64,000 bases of DNA from Strongylocentrotus purpuratus (Eukaryota; Echinodermata; Echinoidea; Camarodonta; Strongylocentrotidae): assembly GCF_000002235.5 (NCBI RefSeq), contig NW_022145594.1, positions 18,268,412-18,332,411 of the forward strand, in the 5' to 3' direction. Made by a program: the position numbers and the translations under genes. Positions 20,999 to 33,547 of the stretch are shown piece after piece. The first letter of the stretch is position 1; each line of letters opens with the position of its first letter. The notes beneath the pieces were generated by a model. It saw nothing but the letters and a program-made list of their open reading frames with translations, was not told the origin of the DNA and did not search any database.

Positions 20999-21302
20999 TT
21001 TATCCTTACTTTGATTATTCCAGATGCCCTCAACAGGTGATTATCCTTGTGTCACTATTTGAATTTTAGCATTCGCTTAGTTTGAATTCTGGCTAAATGG
21101 CACTCCTAATGCAGACAGCTTTAAATGAAGAACTAGCTAAAAGTAATGTAAATTGTAACTTTAAAAAAAAAATCAAAATATAACCATTCCACTCTTCTCT
21201 CAGCTACCATCTTCTGCATTTGGTTAAGTTTTTTAAAATCTGTCATTGAACCTGAAACATTAATTGTGTTTCCCTACTTATTTGTCTAATTCACTATTAA
21301 AG

Positions 21303-21598
21303 GTATGAGCATGCCGCAGCAAAGCAGAAAGAAGAGTGACCAAGTTGCAAACAAGGAAAGTGACCGTGGTGCCAGCAGAAAGAAAAGGAGTATCAGACAA
21401 TCTTGGACAGCTGAAGAAAAACAAGCAATACACAGACACTTTAAAGAAGAACTACGCTCACGCCAACTGCCCGGTAAAGAAAAAATAATGAAGTACTGCA
21501 AGATGGATGCAGACCTGAAGGGTCGTACTAAAAGGTGGACAACAGTCAAAGATTTCATTAGAAACCAAATTAGAAAGACAAATCCACTGGATTTTTAG
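21303..21598 (+). CDS. SET-recombinase gene, terminal exon with SANT/Myb-like domain
   Basis: The acceptor is TTCACTATTAAAG. The exon joins in phase (E, then GMSMPQQSRKKSD) and ends at a stop after KTNPLDF. A basic stretch (ASRKKRSIRQ) precedes SWTAEEKQAIHRHFKEEL, LPGKEKIMKYC and GRTKRWTTVKDFIRNQ. The first tryptophan with the EEK pattern, and the basic-aromatic last helix, are those of a Myb/SANT-like helical domain, usually a DNA- or histone-tail-binding module. A tail of this kind (W..EE, LPGK, GRT, VK.FI.N) is, to my knowledge, found in uncharacterised fish and cnidarian proteins with the same recombinase-like core; that is from memory. No clear polyadenylation signal was found close downstream. 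Confidence 0.75.
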
Positions 21599-21837
21599 TG
21601 AATTTTCAACCTGTTATGAGTGAAATTAATCATGTTCATCACACTCCGCAATTTTGGATGAAATCTTTTCAGGTACTGACATGCGTAAAATGTGGTTGCT
21701 TCTTATTCATATAACCCACTTACTGGTTTCCTTGATGAAGGGCTGTGCTTTGGAAGAGGTGCACCTTTATATAGGTTAACAGTTAACTCCATGGCCAGGA
21801 AGCATACTGTGTGTAAAGCAGTGTATGGTTCTGCAAG

Positions 21838-24800
21838 TCAAATGGGAACTTAATAGGAAAAACTTAATTACCTGCCCAGTTGGTCAGGGCCAGGGAGTAG
21901 ACTTGTGTCTAACAGTATGTATACTGTATAGAAGATTGTAAGGCAAATGGGAACTTTTGTGCTAAAGTTGTTTGATAAGCCCCAGTTTGCCAGGTTAACG
22001 TTTTGCAGTTTAAATGATGACTTACAGGTCAATTTTATCAGCTCCCATATCACCAGATGGTCAACGTCAGTGAGCATCACATGTGTAACAATGTGCATAA
22101 AGGTTTACAGGTCAAACTCCAACTTTGCTCACTTCCCCTAGATTAGGTTCATGGTTGATAGGACTCGTGATAGGACTAGATGTATAATGTTTTCCATATC
22201 AACTGGGAATTAAGAGCCAACTGTGATCAGGTCCTCAGTTGGCTTAGACCATGACAAGGAAGCATCCACATGTGTACACTATGTAAAATAAAGTTTGCAG
22301 GTCAAATAGGGACTTTAGGCCAACTTTGCTTGGCTCCCCAGTTAAATAGGCCAGTATGTAATGTTTTGCAATCAACTAGTGACTTATGGGCAATTTTGAT
22401 CAGGTCCTCAGTTGGCTTGGGTCCGATTACCAGGAAGCATCCGCATGTGTACATTGTGTGAAAGTTAAGTTTGTAGGTCAAATGGGCACTTTTGGTCAAC
22501 TTTACTTGGCTCACCAGTTGATCAGGGCCATGATGACTCGTCAAAGGACCGCTATGTATAATGTTTGGATTTAAGAGCCAACTGTGATGATCGAGGTCCT
22601 CAGTTGGCTAGTTCCAGCTGATGAGGAAGCATCCACATTGTGTAAACTAAAGTTTGCACGTCAAATGGGGACTTATGGCTAACTTGACTCGTCAAAGGCC
22701 CGCTACTTGCAAAATTTAGATTTTTAAGTACATTGCAGATCAAATGGGACATAGCTACCACCTTTGATCCTCAATTAGTCAAGGCCAGGTGAAGTCCCAT
22801 GAAATTGAAAATTGTGTAAAAAGTAACATGTCTAATTTTGATTTATGAGACAACTTGGTTAGCAGTTGGGTTTTGACTGTTGGTCAATTACCATGGACCT
22901 TTGGCCTTTATTAGACTTTATAAATATCTCACCACTCTTGTCCAATTTCATCTAAGTTTGGACCCTTTTTTTCAAAAAAATCATCAAAAAGTAGACCATT
23001 TGCCCCTTTTGTGAAATTTAATCAGGTCCTCGCACTCAGCTATTGGGTAGGGCCAGATAACCATTAAAGCATAATCATGTGTTCAATGTGTTTCTATTAA
23101 GTTATGTCTGCAGATCAAATGGGACTTTGTACCATCTATGATCAGATCCCCAGTTAGTCAAGGCCAAATTGTGAATAAAGTTTTACAGATCAAATGTGGA
23201 CTCAAAGCTTGCCAGCTTCGATAATTTTCCAGTTGCAGTCAATTATCAGGGAGCATTGACCAATGTGTAACAGTTTGTATAAAGATTTGCAGGGTAAGTG
23301 GGGTATATTTCTGCGACAAACTATGATCAGCTTCTGAGCCAAGAACATTGTTTATTTAAGGATGCACTCAGCAACATGCTTTATGCAGTATAGTTCATCT
23401 CGTATGTAACTCAAAAACTATTGATGGGAAGTGTATAAAGGTATACATTTTCTGGCTGAAAATGACCTGTTAAATCCATTGAACACATACAATTTGGACA
23501 ACAATTTATCATTTTTTTTACCCATTTTTTTCGACCACCATAAATAAAATATCCTTGCAACAAAAAATTATTTTCCTAGTGTCCAAAATATAACTCACAA
23601 TGTACCAAAAATATAATAACCAAGTTTGAACTTATGAGTTGTGGGCTATAAAAAAAGTTCTAGGGCCTAATTACAAAAAAACGTTACTAGATTTTAGTAG
23701 GTACAATGTATTCTGTATGAAATCTTAAATCAGAAATGTTTTATTTTTGAGTCCTGAGGGTTCAAAACTCATATAAACTATTAAAAATGAAATGGCTGAA
23801 ATTATGATTTTATGCAGAAACATGGATTTTCAGTTGCATTTTCAATCTCATCTTGAAAACCCCAAGATCCTGTGTCTCGATCCTGACTTTGGTATACGGT
23901 TGCCGACAATATGCTGCATCCGATGGTACATTAGACATTTTTTCCAATTGAATTTATATGGATTTGAGAGTAAACGTCCACATGGTCTCACCATCTGTTT
24001 ACATTGCTTGCTGTTTCCATGGGCGTTGTGTCACGTAGATAGATTGCGCGGATATTGCACATCGTGTTGCAATGTGACGGGACACGTAGCATGCATCGCA
24101 TAAACGGACACTGTCATTTTGCGTTAAAAAAGGTTTCATCTGTAGTTTTGTTAGATTTTAAACCTGAAAAGGGTCCACAAAACAGTTTTTGATGGTTCAA
24201 TGTTTATATTAGCATCACAGAATTTACTGACATGATGGAACAGAGTTTGAAGATAGCAATAAAAAAAAAATCATTTAAGGGTATGGCAAACTTTGACGTT
24301 GCTGGGTGCATCCTTAAGTTGTAGGTAATTACATGTTTTAAGATGTTAAAAGTTGTGTAGATCAAATGGGGACTTTGCAGGCCAACCTTGATTATTACCT
24401 CCCGGCTGGTCGTCCTAGGAATTGAATAGCCCATGTATAAAGGTTTTCAGCTTAAACGGGGACATATGATGCTCACTTGTGTTGACCCAGCTGGGGAGAT
24501 AATAAGAGTTAGCCCCAAAGTCCCTTTGCAAACATGAGATGCTCCATTGCATTTCTCCAATCTGTGATCTGATCAAACTTGTTAAGGTACTATGCCCATT
24601 CAAGTTTGATATCTCCTCATTTGGCTGGGATCAGAAGCATCTTCGTTCCTGTACTGTGTAGAGTAGCAACTCATTTACACAAAGTTGGTGGGGGTTTGGA
24701 TTTAGGTTTGTGTTATCAGGATAGAATGAAATTTACAAGAACACCTTGGAAATTGAATTCCTCTTTGTATTATTTGGAACTTTGTGTTAAGAAAAGGGTT

Positions 24801-24860
24801 TGCAAGAACGAGTTGCCACTGTATGAGGTAATTTGTTGGTCAAACAGCGACTTATGGGTC
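21838..24860. repeat. Degenerate tandem repeats, about 183-bp period, interrupted
   Basis: The phrase CAGGTCAAATGGGGACTT, followed by CCAACTTTGATCAGGTCCTC, CAGTTGG and GGAAGCATCCACATGTG, recurs many times. The clearest run has the phrase at 22110, 22293, 22476 and 22660, a period of about 183. Weaker copies continue to about 23330 and again from 24360 to 24860. The middle, 23340-24340, is AT-rich with a few poly-A/T runs and no identified feature. The short frames in this zone are not conserved between units and I do not call genes. Confidence 0.6.
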
Positions 24861-24868
24861 AGCTTTGA

Positions 24869-26533
24869 TAAGCTACAGAGTTGGTCACCTCCAATCTTGC
24901 ATATACCATTGAGTGTATTCAATTTTTCATCCAGTGTTGTTTTGAACAGTTTTATAGTTTTACATATGTATGTACACAATCTATATAAAGTTCTGAAATG
25001 GATAGTGCATGCAAGAGTGTTTTGTTCATATATGAAAATGTGACATATTACAAATTTACCCTTGGTTCAGTTTGTTGTTATGAATTTCTGATGTTTGTGT
25101 TTGTTTTTGTTTTTTGTAAAGAGTGAGTTAAATGTCTTAACAAGACATGTTCTCATGCAATGCAATCAATGCAATCAATTGTTAATCTTTTCCTGTTATG
25201 TGGAAAAAAATGTGTATGCTTTAAGTAATGAATACCCTTTGTTTCATCACAACTTCTGTAGTGACATCACCTGCAAAGAACACTTTTTCTGGGTTTGAAT
25301 TCCAAGCGTGATGACCACCGCCAATTATAAGTGTGGGTTCTGCTTCTAAAGGAACATTAAAAAAATAGTTTTTATTGAATTGAATCTTGTCTTCCTGATG
25401 ATTTATAAAATATTTTAGATGGGAATCTGTAGATGAGTTATACAACAAATGATAAATGTTTTATTCATCGGATAGAATATTTTCATTTTAGTGGAAGATT
25501 GGCCGTTCCGCCAGCTCCTGGTATGGTGCAACTAATCTTTCACCTCATGAAAATATTCTTACCAGAGCACTCTCAAATTATATGTATAACATTTTGTTAT
25601 TTGATGTAGCTAGTATGAGCAATGTTGTAATACATTTGTTAGTTGTGTATTAAAATGTAACCACTAGCCTGTATTAAACAGTATATCATATTATAATAGT
25701 TAGATCAGGTATATACAGTTTACAATTCACCGTTCATAGTGTACATGTTAAAAAAGTTGATTGTTCAGTATCATTGCAGTTAAATGCTGGTTGACCAAAA
25801 TTTGTGGAATGGCTGGTATTTCAGAAAAGGAGTTGAAACAGAAGGTCAGGTTTATCATTGAAGAAATATTATTTGGGCAAAAGCTGTTTTATATCAAATT
25901 CATTCTAAAAATAAATCATGTTTTGTATTATAGGTATACCTACACTACATTGTACATTACTCTGTATTTTACCAAAACGTCTGTAGTGACAAGCTACAGA
26001 GTTGGTCAACTCCAATCTTGCATATACCATTGAGTGTATTCAATTTTTCATCCAGTGTTGTTTTGAACAGTTTTATAGTTTTACATACATGTACACAATC
26101 TATATAGAGTTCTGAAATGGATAGTGCATGCAAGAGTGTTTTGTTCATATATGAAAATGTGACATATTACAAATTTACCCTTGGTTCAGTTTGTTGTTAT
26201 GAATTTCTGATGTTTGTGTTTGTTTTTGTTTTTTGTAAAGAGTGAGTTAAATGTCTTGACAAGACATGTTCTCATGCAATGCAATCAATTGTTAATCTTT
26301 TCCTGTTATGTGGAAAAAAATGTGTATGCTTTAAGTAATGAATACCCTTTGTTTCATCACAACTTCTGTAGTGACATCACCTGTCAGGTTTATCATTGAA
26401 GAAATATTATTTGGGCAAAAGCTGTTTTATATCAAATTCATTCTAAAAATAAATCATGTTTTGTATTATAGGTATACCTACACTACATTGTACATTACTC
26501 TGTATTTTACCAAAATGTCTGTAGTGACATCAC
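24869..26533. repeat. Duplicated A-B modules
   Basis: Module A (24869-25273, beginning AGCTACAGAGTTGGTCA and ending GTAGTGACATCACCTG) recurs at 25991-26382. Module B (25845-25990, GGTTTATCATTGAAGAAATA to GTCTGTAGTGACA) recurs at 26383-26533. In the first copy about 570 bases of unique sequence separate A and B; in the second they touch. A 40-base inverted echo of the end of A lies at 26618-26655. Junctions fall at GTAGTGACATCAC. Non-coding; 26660-27900 shows nothing identifiable. Confidence 0.75.
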
Positions 26534-27916
26534 ATGCTTTTCGTGCGTGCTTCATGATCGTTAAGATAAGGTGATTGAATAGGCATGGACAGGTTGATAC
26601 GCTTGGAACGCAAACTAGTTGACGTCACTACAAATGTTTTGTGAAACAAAGGGTATTGTCGTCGTATTCAAATTTGAATTTAGATTCTCTGTAGGGCCCA
26701 CCAGTGGGAATAGCCCAGCACCCATAGACAGTCAAAATGAAGAATGATGTGCAAAACTATAATGCTGGTTGAAGAGATGAATGATCACTATGTCTGGTTT
26801 GTCGTCTACGTCGGACTATAACCCAACTCCATGGACAATGTGACCTATTATCTGACATGAAAGTGATAATTTAAAATGTCTATATGTAGTCCATTTTCCA
26901 ACAGTTTTGTTTGACTGTATTTCTTTGCCCAATACTTTTGTACAAAGAAGACAAGATTAGCACAAAAGTGATGTATTGGTCATGTTTTGATGTTACTATC
27001 CATCCACTAAAATGTAATGTTTATATGTTCATAACATATCACTTTGTAACCCGAGTTCTATACAAAAATGAAATGGATTATGGAATTCGGAATCCTGGGT
27101 TCAGAACACAAATATGCTGATACTTTCCACTTGCTTTTATTAACAAATGTAACTTTCATTCTTTAAATTAAGATCTTGATTAAAGAGACACGGGCATATT
27201 TGGGAAATATTTGTCCAACTCTGATATTTCTGTTGCGATCTTATTTTGATGTACACATCTTGACTGCCCAGCACGCCATTCCAAAGTGGATATTTTCAAA
27301 GCAGATACTAATGCCCTCGCTGGGACTGAAGGTTTTTGTAGGGATTTTAAATAAAATGTTATTATTCAGATCCATATTCATGCCGCCTTTAAAAGCAAAA
27401 TCACCACTTACGATTTTTTTTTTTTTTTAACAGCTTGAAGCGAAATACATTAGTTTTTATCATGTCAGATTTCAATTTTGTAACATCTAAACATGAAAAT
27501 TAAGGTTTTGCAAAAACGCTATTCAGAAGCTTAGTACTCAAACTCTTTCTTGTGTATACCAAATTATGATAGAGGTAAATATTAATGTTATGTAGTTTGC
27601 TACTCCAATTTCAATATTGCAACACCATGATTCACTTTTATATGGGAATTTTTGTTTTTAAAGGTCACTGGGGGCTGATTTCACTGCAAAAGAAGGCATG
27701 AATATGGGTCTAAACAATCCCCAAGTTGCGAGTAACTCCTCTCCTACCATACCTGTATAACAGCCCACCTATGTGTTCGTTGTCCTCTGAACTGAGATGT
27801 ATCATGTTTTGTTGGAACCTTGTTTTATAAGCCTTATTTTTTCAAAGTTGTCTTTAATAATAAAAACAGTTTTGCTGTATTTGAAAGGCATGTCGAAGTA
27901 TTTTATTTTATATTAA

Positions 27917-28642
27917 AGGGGCATCTCATGTTTTTATGATTTTATTCCGGCTTATCTTGATACTCCACCATGTGAATGAAACAAGGTCGTAACTGACATT
28001 TTGGGCACAAATTAGTTTTCTTTTTATTTTGAAAGAATTAAATATTCATTTTTTAAATTAGACTTCAAGTCTCAAATTTAAACAGTTTTATTTTATAAAA
28101 GAAAGAAGATGGTAAGAGACAAAGAAAACAAAGTTGAACACAAAATGGCTTCTCCCGCAAAATGAAGAAAATGTAGATACGACCTTTGTTGCATGCACAT
28201 GATGACTTATAAGTTTGCAAATGGTTGGTTTTTGACATATTCACCTGAAAAACAACAATATGGTAATAAGACTATCTTGGAAACACTTAGGAGGCATTAG
28301 ATAGGATTTTTAGATAGGGTTTTTGCAAGTTTGTTCGTCAATCTGATAAATCTTCAGAAAACCTGTTACACTATGTTTAAGCATGATACACTCGCCAATT
28401 ATACGATTTACTGGATTGATACAGCTATATTCACTATTAGTTATTTGATTTGAGAAATTTATTATGAAATGATTTCGTTCTGTGAACGGAAAGAAATTAA
28501 AATGTTCATACATTTTAGGATTTCTATCGTGAACATGTAGATCTGCAGAACAGGTGGCGAAGGTTTCAGATGGCATCAAAATCTGGGGTGGTTTTGTATA
28601 AATCCGGGGGGGGGGGAATGTTGTGGATCACGAAATGCCCCT
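27917..28642. mobile_element. TIR element with TTAA target duplication, AGGGGCAT ends
   Basis: TTAA (27913-27916) is followed by AGGGGCATCTCATG. The right end is CACGAAATGCCCCT followed by TTAA (28643-28646). The element is 726 bp with no transposase frame. A TTAA duplication is known for piggyBac-type elements, but the terminal bases here are not the classical CCC. Classed as a non-autonomous TTAA element. Confidence 0.6.
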
Positions 28643-28999
28643 TTAAATGTCTTTGAGTTGAAACATTTGAACTTGTCAATGAAGCAGCTGTGCTGTGCTA
28701 TGTCCCGACCCTTTGAACCATAATGTAGGCACCCTTTTTCACCTGACAGTTATTATATTTAAAATGAAGACTTATAAGGAGAAGAAGTACCCGATTCACA
28801 AAATACTAGTTCATTTTGGAAAATGGCGTCGTAAACAAATTACCACCACGTTTAAATTTGTCATGACCTGTTTTCATGCACTCCACATACCTACTGTAAA
28901 TTTCAGCTCTGATGACAAAATGAATGTGGTGTTTTGTTTTGTTTTCGGCCCCGGCTGGTTGGTGATGTAGCACTAGACGCATGAAAAGTGGGTTAAATA

Positions 29000-31900
29000 C
29001 ACCCTGAAATAAAGAAGTCCACGTTTTGACAGGAAGAAAAGCAGGTCCACGTTTTCATGTAGGGGTCAAGCGTTACCCAAGGTCCACAGTTCACAACATC
29101 GAGCCCTCGGTTACATTAAAGTCCACAGTAATTTTGTACTATTGAATCAGAAAGAGATTTAAACATGTTACTAAAAGGAATTCCTTTTTTTTCCAAACGA
29201 AGTTTTTAAATGAGAAATTTTGTACTAGTCATTTCCAAGTCAACATTATCAAAATACACCCTGAAATAAAGAAGTCCACGTTTTGACAGGAAGAAAAGCA
29301 GGTCCACGTTTTCATGTAGGGGACAAGCGTTCCCCAAAGCCCACAGTTCACCACATCGAGCCCTCGGTTACATTAAAGTCCACATTAATTTTGTAATATT
29401 GAAATCGGGAAGAGATTTAAACATGTTACTAAAGGGAATTCCTTTTTTTTTTCCAAATGAAGTTTTTAAATGAGAAATTTTGTACTAGTCATTTCCAAGT
29501 CAACATAAAAAAACACCCTAAAATAAAGAAGTCCACGTTTTGACAGGAAGAAAAGCAGGTCCACGTTTTCATGTAGGGGACAAGCGTTCCCCAAAGTCCA
29601 CAGTTCACCACATCGAGCCCTCGGTTACATTAAAGTCCACATTAATTTTGTAATATTGAAATCGGGAAGAGATTTAAACATGTTACTAAAAGGAATTCCT
29701 TTTTTTTTCAAAATGAAGTTTTTAAACGAGAAATTTGTACTAGTCATTTCCAAGTCAACATTATCAAAATACACCCTGAAATAAAGAAGTCCACGTTTTG
29801 ACAGGAAGAAAAGCAGGTCCACGTTTTCATGTAGGGGTCAAGCGTTACCCAAAGTCCACAGTTCACAACATCGAGCCCTCGGTTACATTGAAGTCCACAG
29901 TAATTTTGTACTATTGAAATCGGGAAGAGATTTAAACATGTTACTAAAAGGAATTCCTTTTTTTTCTCCAAATGAAGCTTTTAAATGAGAAATTTAGTAC
30001 TAGTCATTTCCAAGTCAACTCCAAAATACACCCTGAAATAAAGAAGTCCACGTTTTGACAGGAAGAAAAGCAGGTCCACGTTTTCATGTAGGGGTCAAGC
30101 GTTACCCAAAGTCCACAGTTCACCACATCGAGCCCTCGGTTACATTAAAGTCCACAGTAATTTTGTAATATTGAAATCGGGAAGAGATTTAAACATGTTA
30201 CTAAAAGGAATTCCTTTTTTTTTTTCCAAATGAAGCTTTTAAATGAGAAATTTAGTACTAGTCATTTCCAAGTCAACATTATCAAAATACACCCTGAAAT
30301 AAAGAAGTCCACGTTTTGACAGGAAGAAAAGCAGGTCCACGTTTTCATGTAGGGGACAAGCGTTACCCAAAGTCCACAGTTCACATCATTGAGCTCTCGG
30401 TTACATTGAAGTCCACATTAATTTTGTACTATTGAATCGGAAAGAGATTTAAACATGTTACTAAAAGGAATTCCTTTTTTTCCAAATAAATTTTTAAACG
30501 AGAAATTTGTACTAGTCTTTTCCAAGTCCACATCAAAATACACCCTGAAATAATGAAGTCCACGTTTTGACAGGAAGAAAAGCAGGTCCACGTTTTCATG
30601 TAGGGGACAAGCGTTACCCAAAGTCCACAGTTCACCACATCGAGCCCTCGGTTACATTAAAGTCCACAGTAATTTTGTAATATTGAAATCGGGAAGAGAT
30701 TTAAACATGTTACTAAAAGGAATTCCTTTTTTTTTTCCAAATGAAGCTTTTAAATGAGAAATTTAGTACTAGTCATTTCCAAGTCAACATTATCAAAATA
30801 CACCCTGAAATAAAGAAGTCCACGTTTTGACAGGAAGAAAAGCAGGTCCACGTTTTCATGTAGGGGACAAGCGTTACCCAAAGTCCACAGTTCACATCAT
30901 TGAGCTCTCGGTTACATTGAAGTCCACATTAATTTTGTACTATTGAATCGGAAAGAGATTTAAACATGTTACTAAAAGGAATTCCTTTTTTTCCAAATAA
31001 ATTTTTAAACGAGAAATTTGTACTAGTCTTTTCCAAGTCCACATCAAAATACACCCTGAAATAATGAAGTCCACGTTTTGACAGGAAGAAAAGCAGGTCC
31101 ACGTTTTCATGTAGGGGACAAGCGTTACCCAAAGTCCACAGTTCACAACATCGAGCCCTCGGTTACATTGAAGTCCACAGTAATTTTGTACTATTGAAAT
31201 CGGGAAGAGATTTAAACATGTTACTAAAAGGAATTCCTTTTTTTTCTCCAAATGAAGCTTTTAAATGAGAAATTTAGTACTAGTCATTTCCAAGTCAACT
31301 CCAAAATACACCCTGAAATAAAGAAGTCCACGTTTTGACAGGAAGAAAAGCAGGTCCACGTTTTCATGTAGGGGTCAAGCGTTACCCAAAGTCCACAGTT
31401 CACCACATCGAGCCCTCGGTTACATTAAAGTCCACAGTAATTTTGTAATATTGAAATCGGGAAGAGATTTAAACATGTTACTAAAAGGAATTCCTTTTTT
31501 TTTTTCCAAATGAAGCTTTTAAATGAGAAATTTAGTACTAGTCATTTCCAAGTCAACATCAAAATACACCCTAAAATAAAGAAGTCCACGTTTTGACAGG
31601 AAGAAAAGCAGGTCCACGTTTTCATGTAGGGGACAAGCGTTACCCAAAGTCCACAGTTCACCACATCGAGCCCTCGGTTACATTAAAGTCCACAGTAATT
31701 TTGTAATATTGAAATCGGGAAGAGATTTAAACATGTTACTAAAAGGAATTCCTTTTTTTTCTTCCAAATGAAGCTTTTAAATGAGAAATTTAGTACTAGT
31801 CATTTCCAAGTCAACATCAAAATACACCCTAAAATAAAGAAGTCCACGTTTTGACAGGAAGAAAAGCAGGTCCACGTTTTCATGTAGGGGACAAGCGTTC

Positions 31901-32339
31901 CCCAAAGTCCACAGTTCACCACATCGAGCCCTCGGTGAAGCTTTTAAATGAGAAATTTAGTACTAGTCATTTCCAAGTCAACTCCAAAATACACCCTGAA
32001 ATAAAGAAGTCCACGTTTTGACAGGAAGAAAAGCAGGTCCACGTTTTCATGTAGGGGTCAAGCGTTACCCAAAGTCCACAGTTCACCACATCGAGCCCTC
32101 GGTTACATTAAAGTCCACAGTAATTTTGTAATATTGAAATCGGGAAGAGATTTAAACATGTTACTAAAAGGAATTCCTTTTTTTTTTCTCCAAATGAAGC
32201 TTTTAAATGAGAAATTTAGTACTAGTCATTTCCAAGTCAACATCAAAATACACCCTAAAATAAAGAAGTCCACGTTTTGACAGGAAGAAAAGCAGGTCCA
32301 CGTTTTCATGTAGGGGTCAAGCGTTACCCAAAGTCCACA
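29000..32339. repeat. 257-bp tandem satellite, left block (about 14 units)
   Basis: The landmark CACCCTGAAATAAAG recurs at 29000, 29257, 29514, 29772, 30029, 30290, 30541, 30801, 31052, 31309, 31567, 31824, 31992 and 32251. Periods are near 257, with one short unit of 168. Each unit carries GTCCACGTTTTGACAGGAAG, TTCATGTAGGGG, GAGCCCTCGGTTACATT and TTTAAACATGTTACTAAAAG. The pair 30290-30801 is repeated almost exactly as 30801-31309, so recent growth was by dimers. Short frames occur in several units but no unit keeps one of useful length. Confidence 0.9.
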
Positions 32340-33255
32340 GTTCACCACAGTGGCGGATCCAGGGGGGCGCCCCCCCCCCCCCCCCCCTGGGCACAAAAAA
32401 GAAGGAGAAAAAAAGTGGGACAAAAGGAAGGGGAAAAAAAGGGGGAAAAAAGAAGGGAAAAAAAAGATGGGAAAAAAAAAGAATGAAAAAAAAAGAGAGA
32501 GAGAGAAAGAATAGAAGGGAAAGAAAGAAGAGGAAGAAGAAAAGAAAAGGAGATCGGGGGCGAAAGGGCCTCGCCTCCCAGGCTGTTGCCTCCCCCCCCC
32601 CCCCCCCCGCAATCAAAAAAATAAGAGAGAAGGAAGGAAATGGAAAGAAGAAAGGAAAAGAGGAGATAAACGGAAGGAAAATTGAGGAAGAAGAAAAGAA
32701 AAGAAGGGGGTATCAGTTGCAATTTTCCCGCCAACAAGTTGTGTTTCGGGGTGGGGTGAGGCAAAACGCCCTTGCTCCCCCCCCCCCCCAGCAAACCTAA
32801 AAGAGAGAGAAGGAAGGGAAGGGAAAGAGGAGAGAAAGGGAAAGAAATAAAGAGAAAGAAGAAAGGTAAGGGAGATCAGTTGCGATTTTTCCGCCAACAA
32901 AGTGTAGATCAGAGGGGGGGGGGGGAGGGGGAGGGGGGGGGGGCACTGGCGTACTGAGGGGGCTCGGGGGAAATCAAATGTTAACGTAGTTTATTTCTAA
33001 TTCCATAACGGTGGTTTACACATAATGCTGAAATTACATAATTTTCAGAGATTTTTCCTCATTTTTTAGTAAATTATACTTTTTATGCGCTTGTTGTAAA
33101 ATGACAAACTCCTAAATTTACAGCCAGGCAAGAAATATGCTTCTTGAGATGCCTACATGTCAGGGCTCGGGAGCCTCCAGCTCCCCCCCCCCCCCCTCCC
33201 CACTTTTTTGAAAAAGAATATTAAAAAGAAATAGAAAGAAAGAGAGCAAGAAAGA

Positions 33256-33547
33256 AATAATAATAATTACAGTGCTTATATAGCGCCTAACACTTACTTT
33301 GTCAGAAGTCTCTAAGCGCTCTACAATAATGCAGCATAATTACCCTGGCTTTAGCAGTGCAGCTGTTACGCGCGCTGCGTTTCAAGGAATAAATTCCTAC
33401 CAGGTACATTTTACTTCACTTGGGTGGAGTGTGGCAAATGTAGACCAATGTCTTGCCAAAGGACATAAGTGCAGCGGCGGGACTCGAACCGCGGGCCTTG
33501 TGATCGACAGTCCGGCGACGTATCCACTCGACCACAACACCTCTACT
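33256..33547 (-). mobile_element. tRNA-derived SINE
   Basis: On the minus strand it begins GAGGTGTTGTGGTCGAGTGG, an A-box-like Pol III promoter. About 50 bases on is GGTTCGAGTCCCGCC, a B box. A tRNA-unrelated body follows and ends GGCGCTATATAAGCACTGTA followed by ATT repeats. The head resembles a class II (Ser/Leu-type) tRNA. The tail, with GCGCTATATAA and short ATT repeats, resembles SINEs mobilised by L2/CR1-type LINEs. It sits inside the hAT-like insertion. Confidence 0.75.

Noticed and set aside
29000-32340. Regular repeats that could suggest a CRISPR array
   Set aside because: Units of 257 bases are joined head to tail with no unique spacers, and the sequence is clearly eukaryotic.
32226-32957. 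Lysine/glutamate-rich and phenylalanine/serine-rich frames
   Set aside because: These are translations of purine/pyrimidine tracts and C/G runs inside the hAT-like insertion.
33470-33545. A genuine tRNA gene on the minus strand
   Set aside because: A and B boxes are present, but the block continues into a SINE body with an ATT tail and has no convincing full cloverleaf with a matching acceptor stem.
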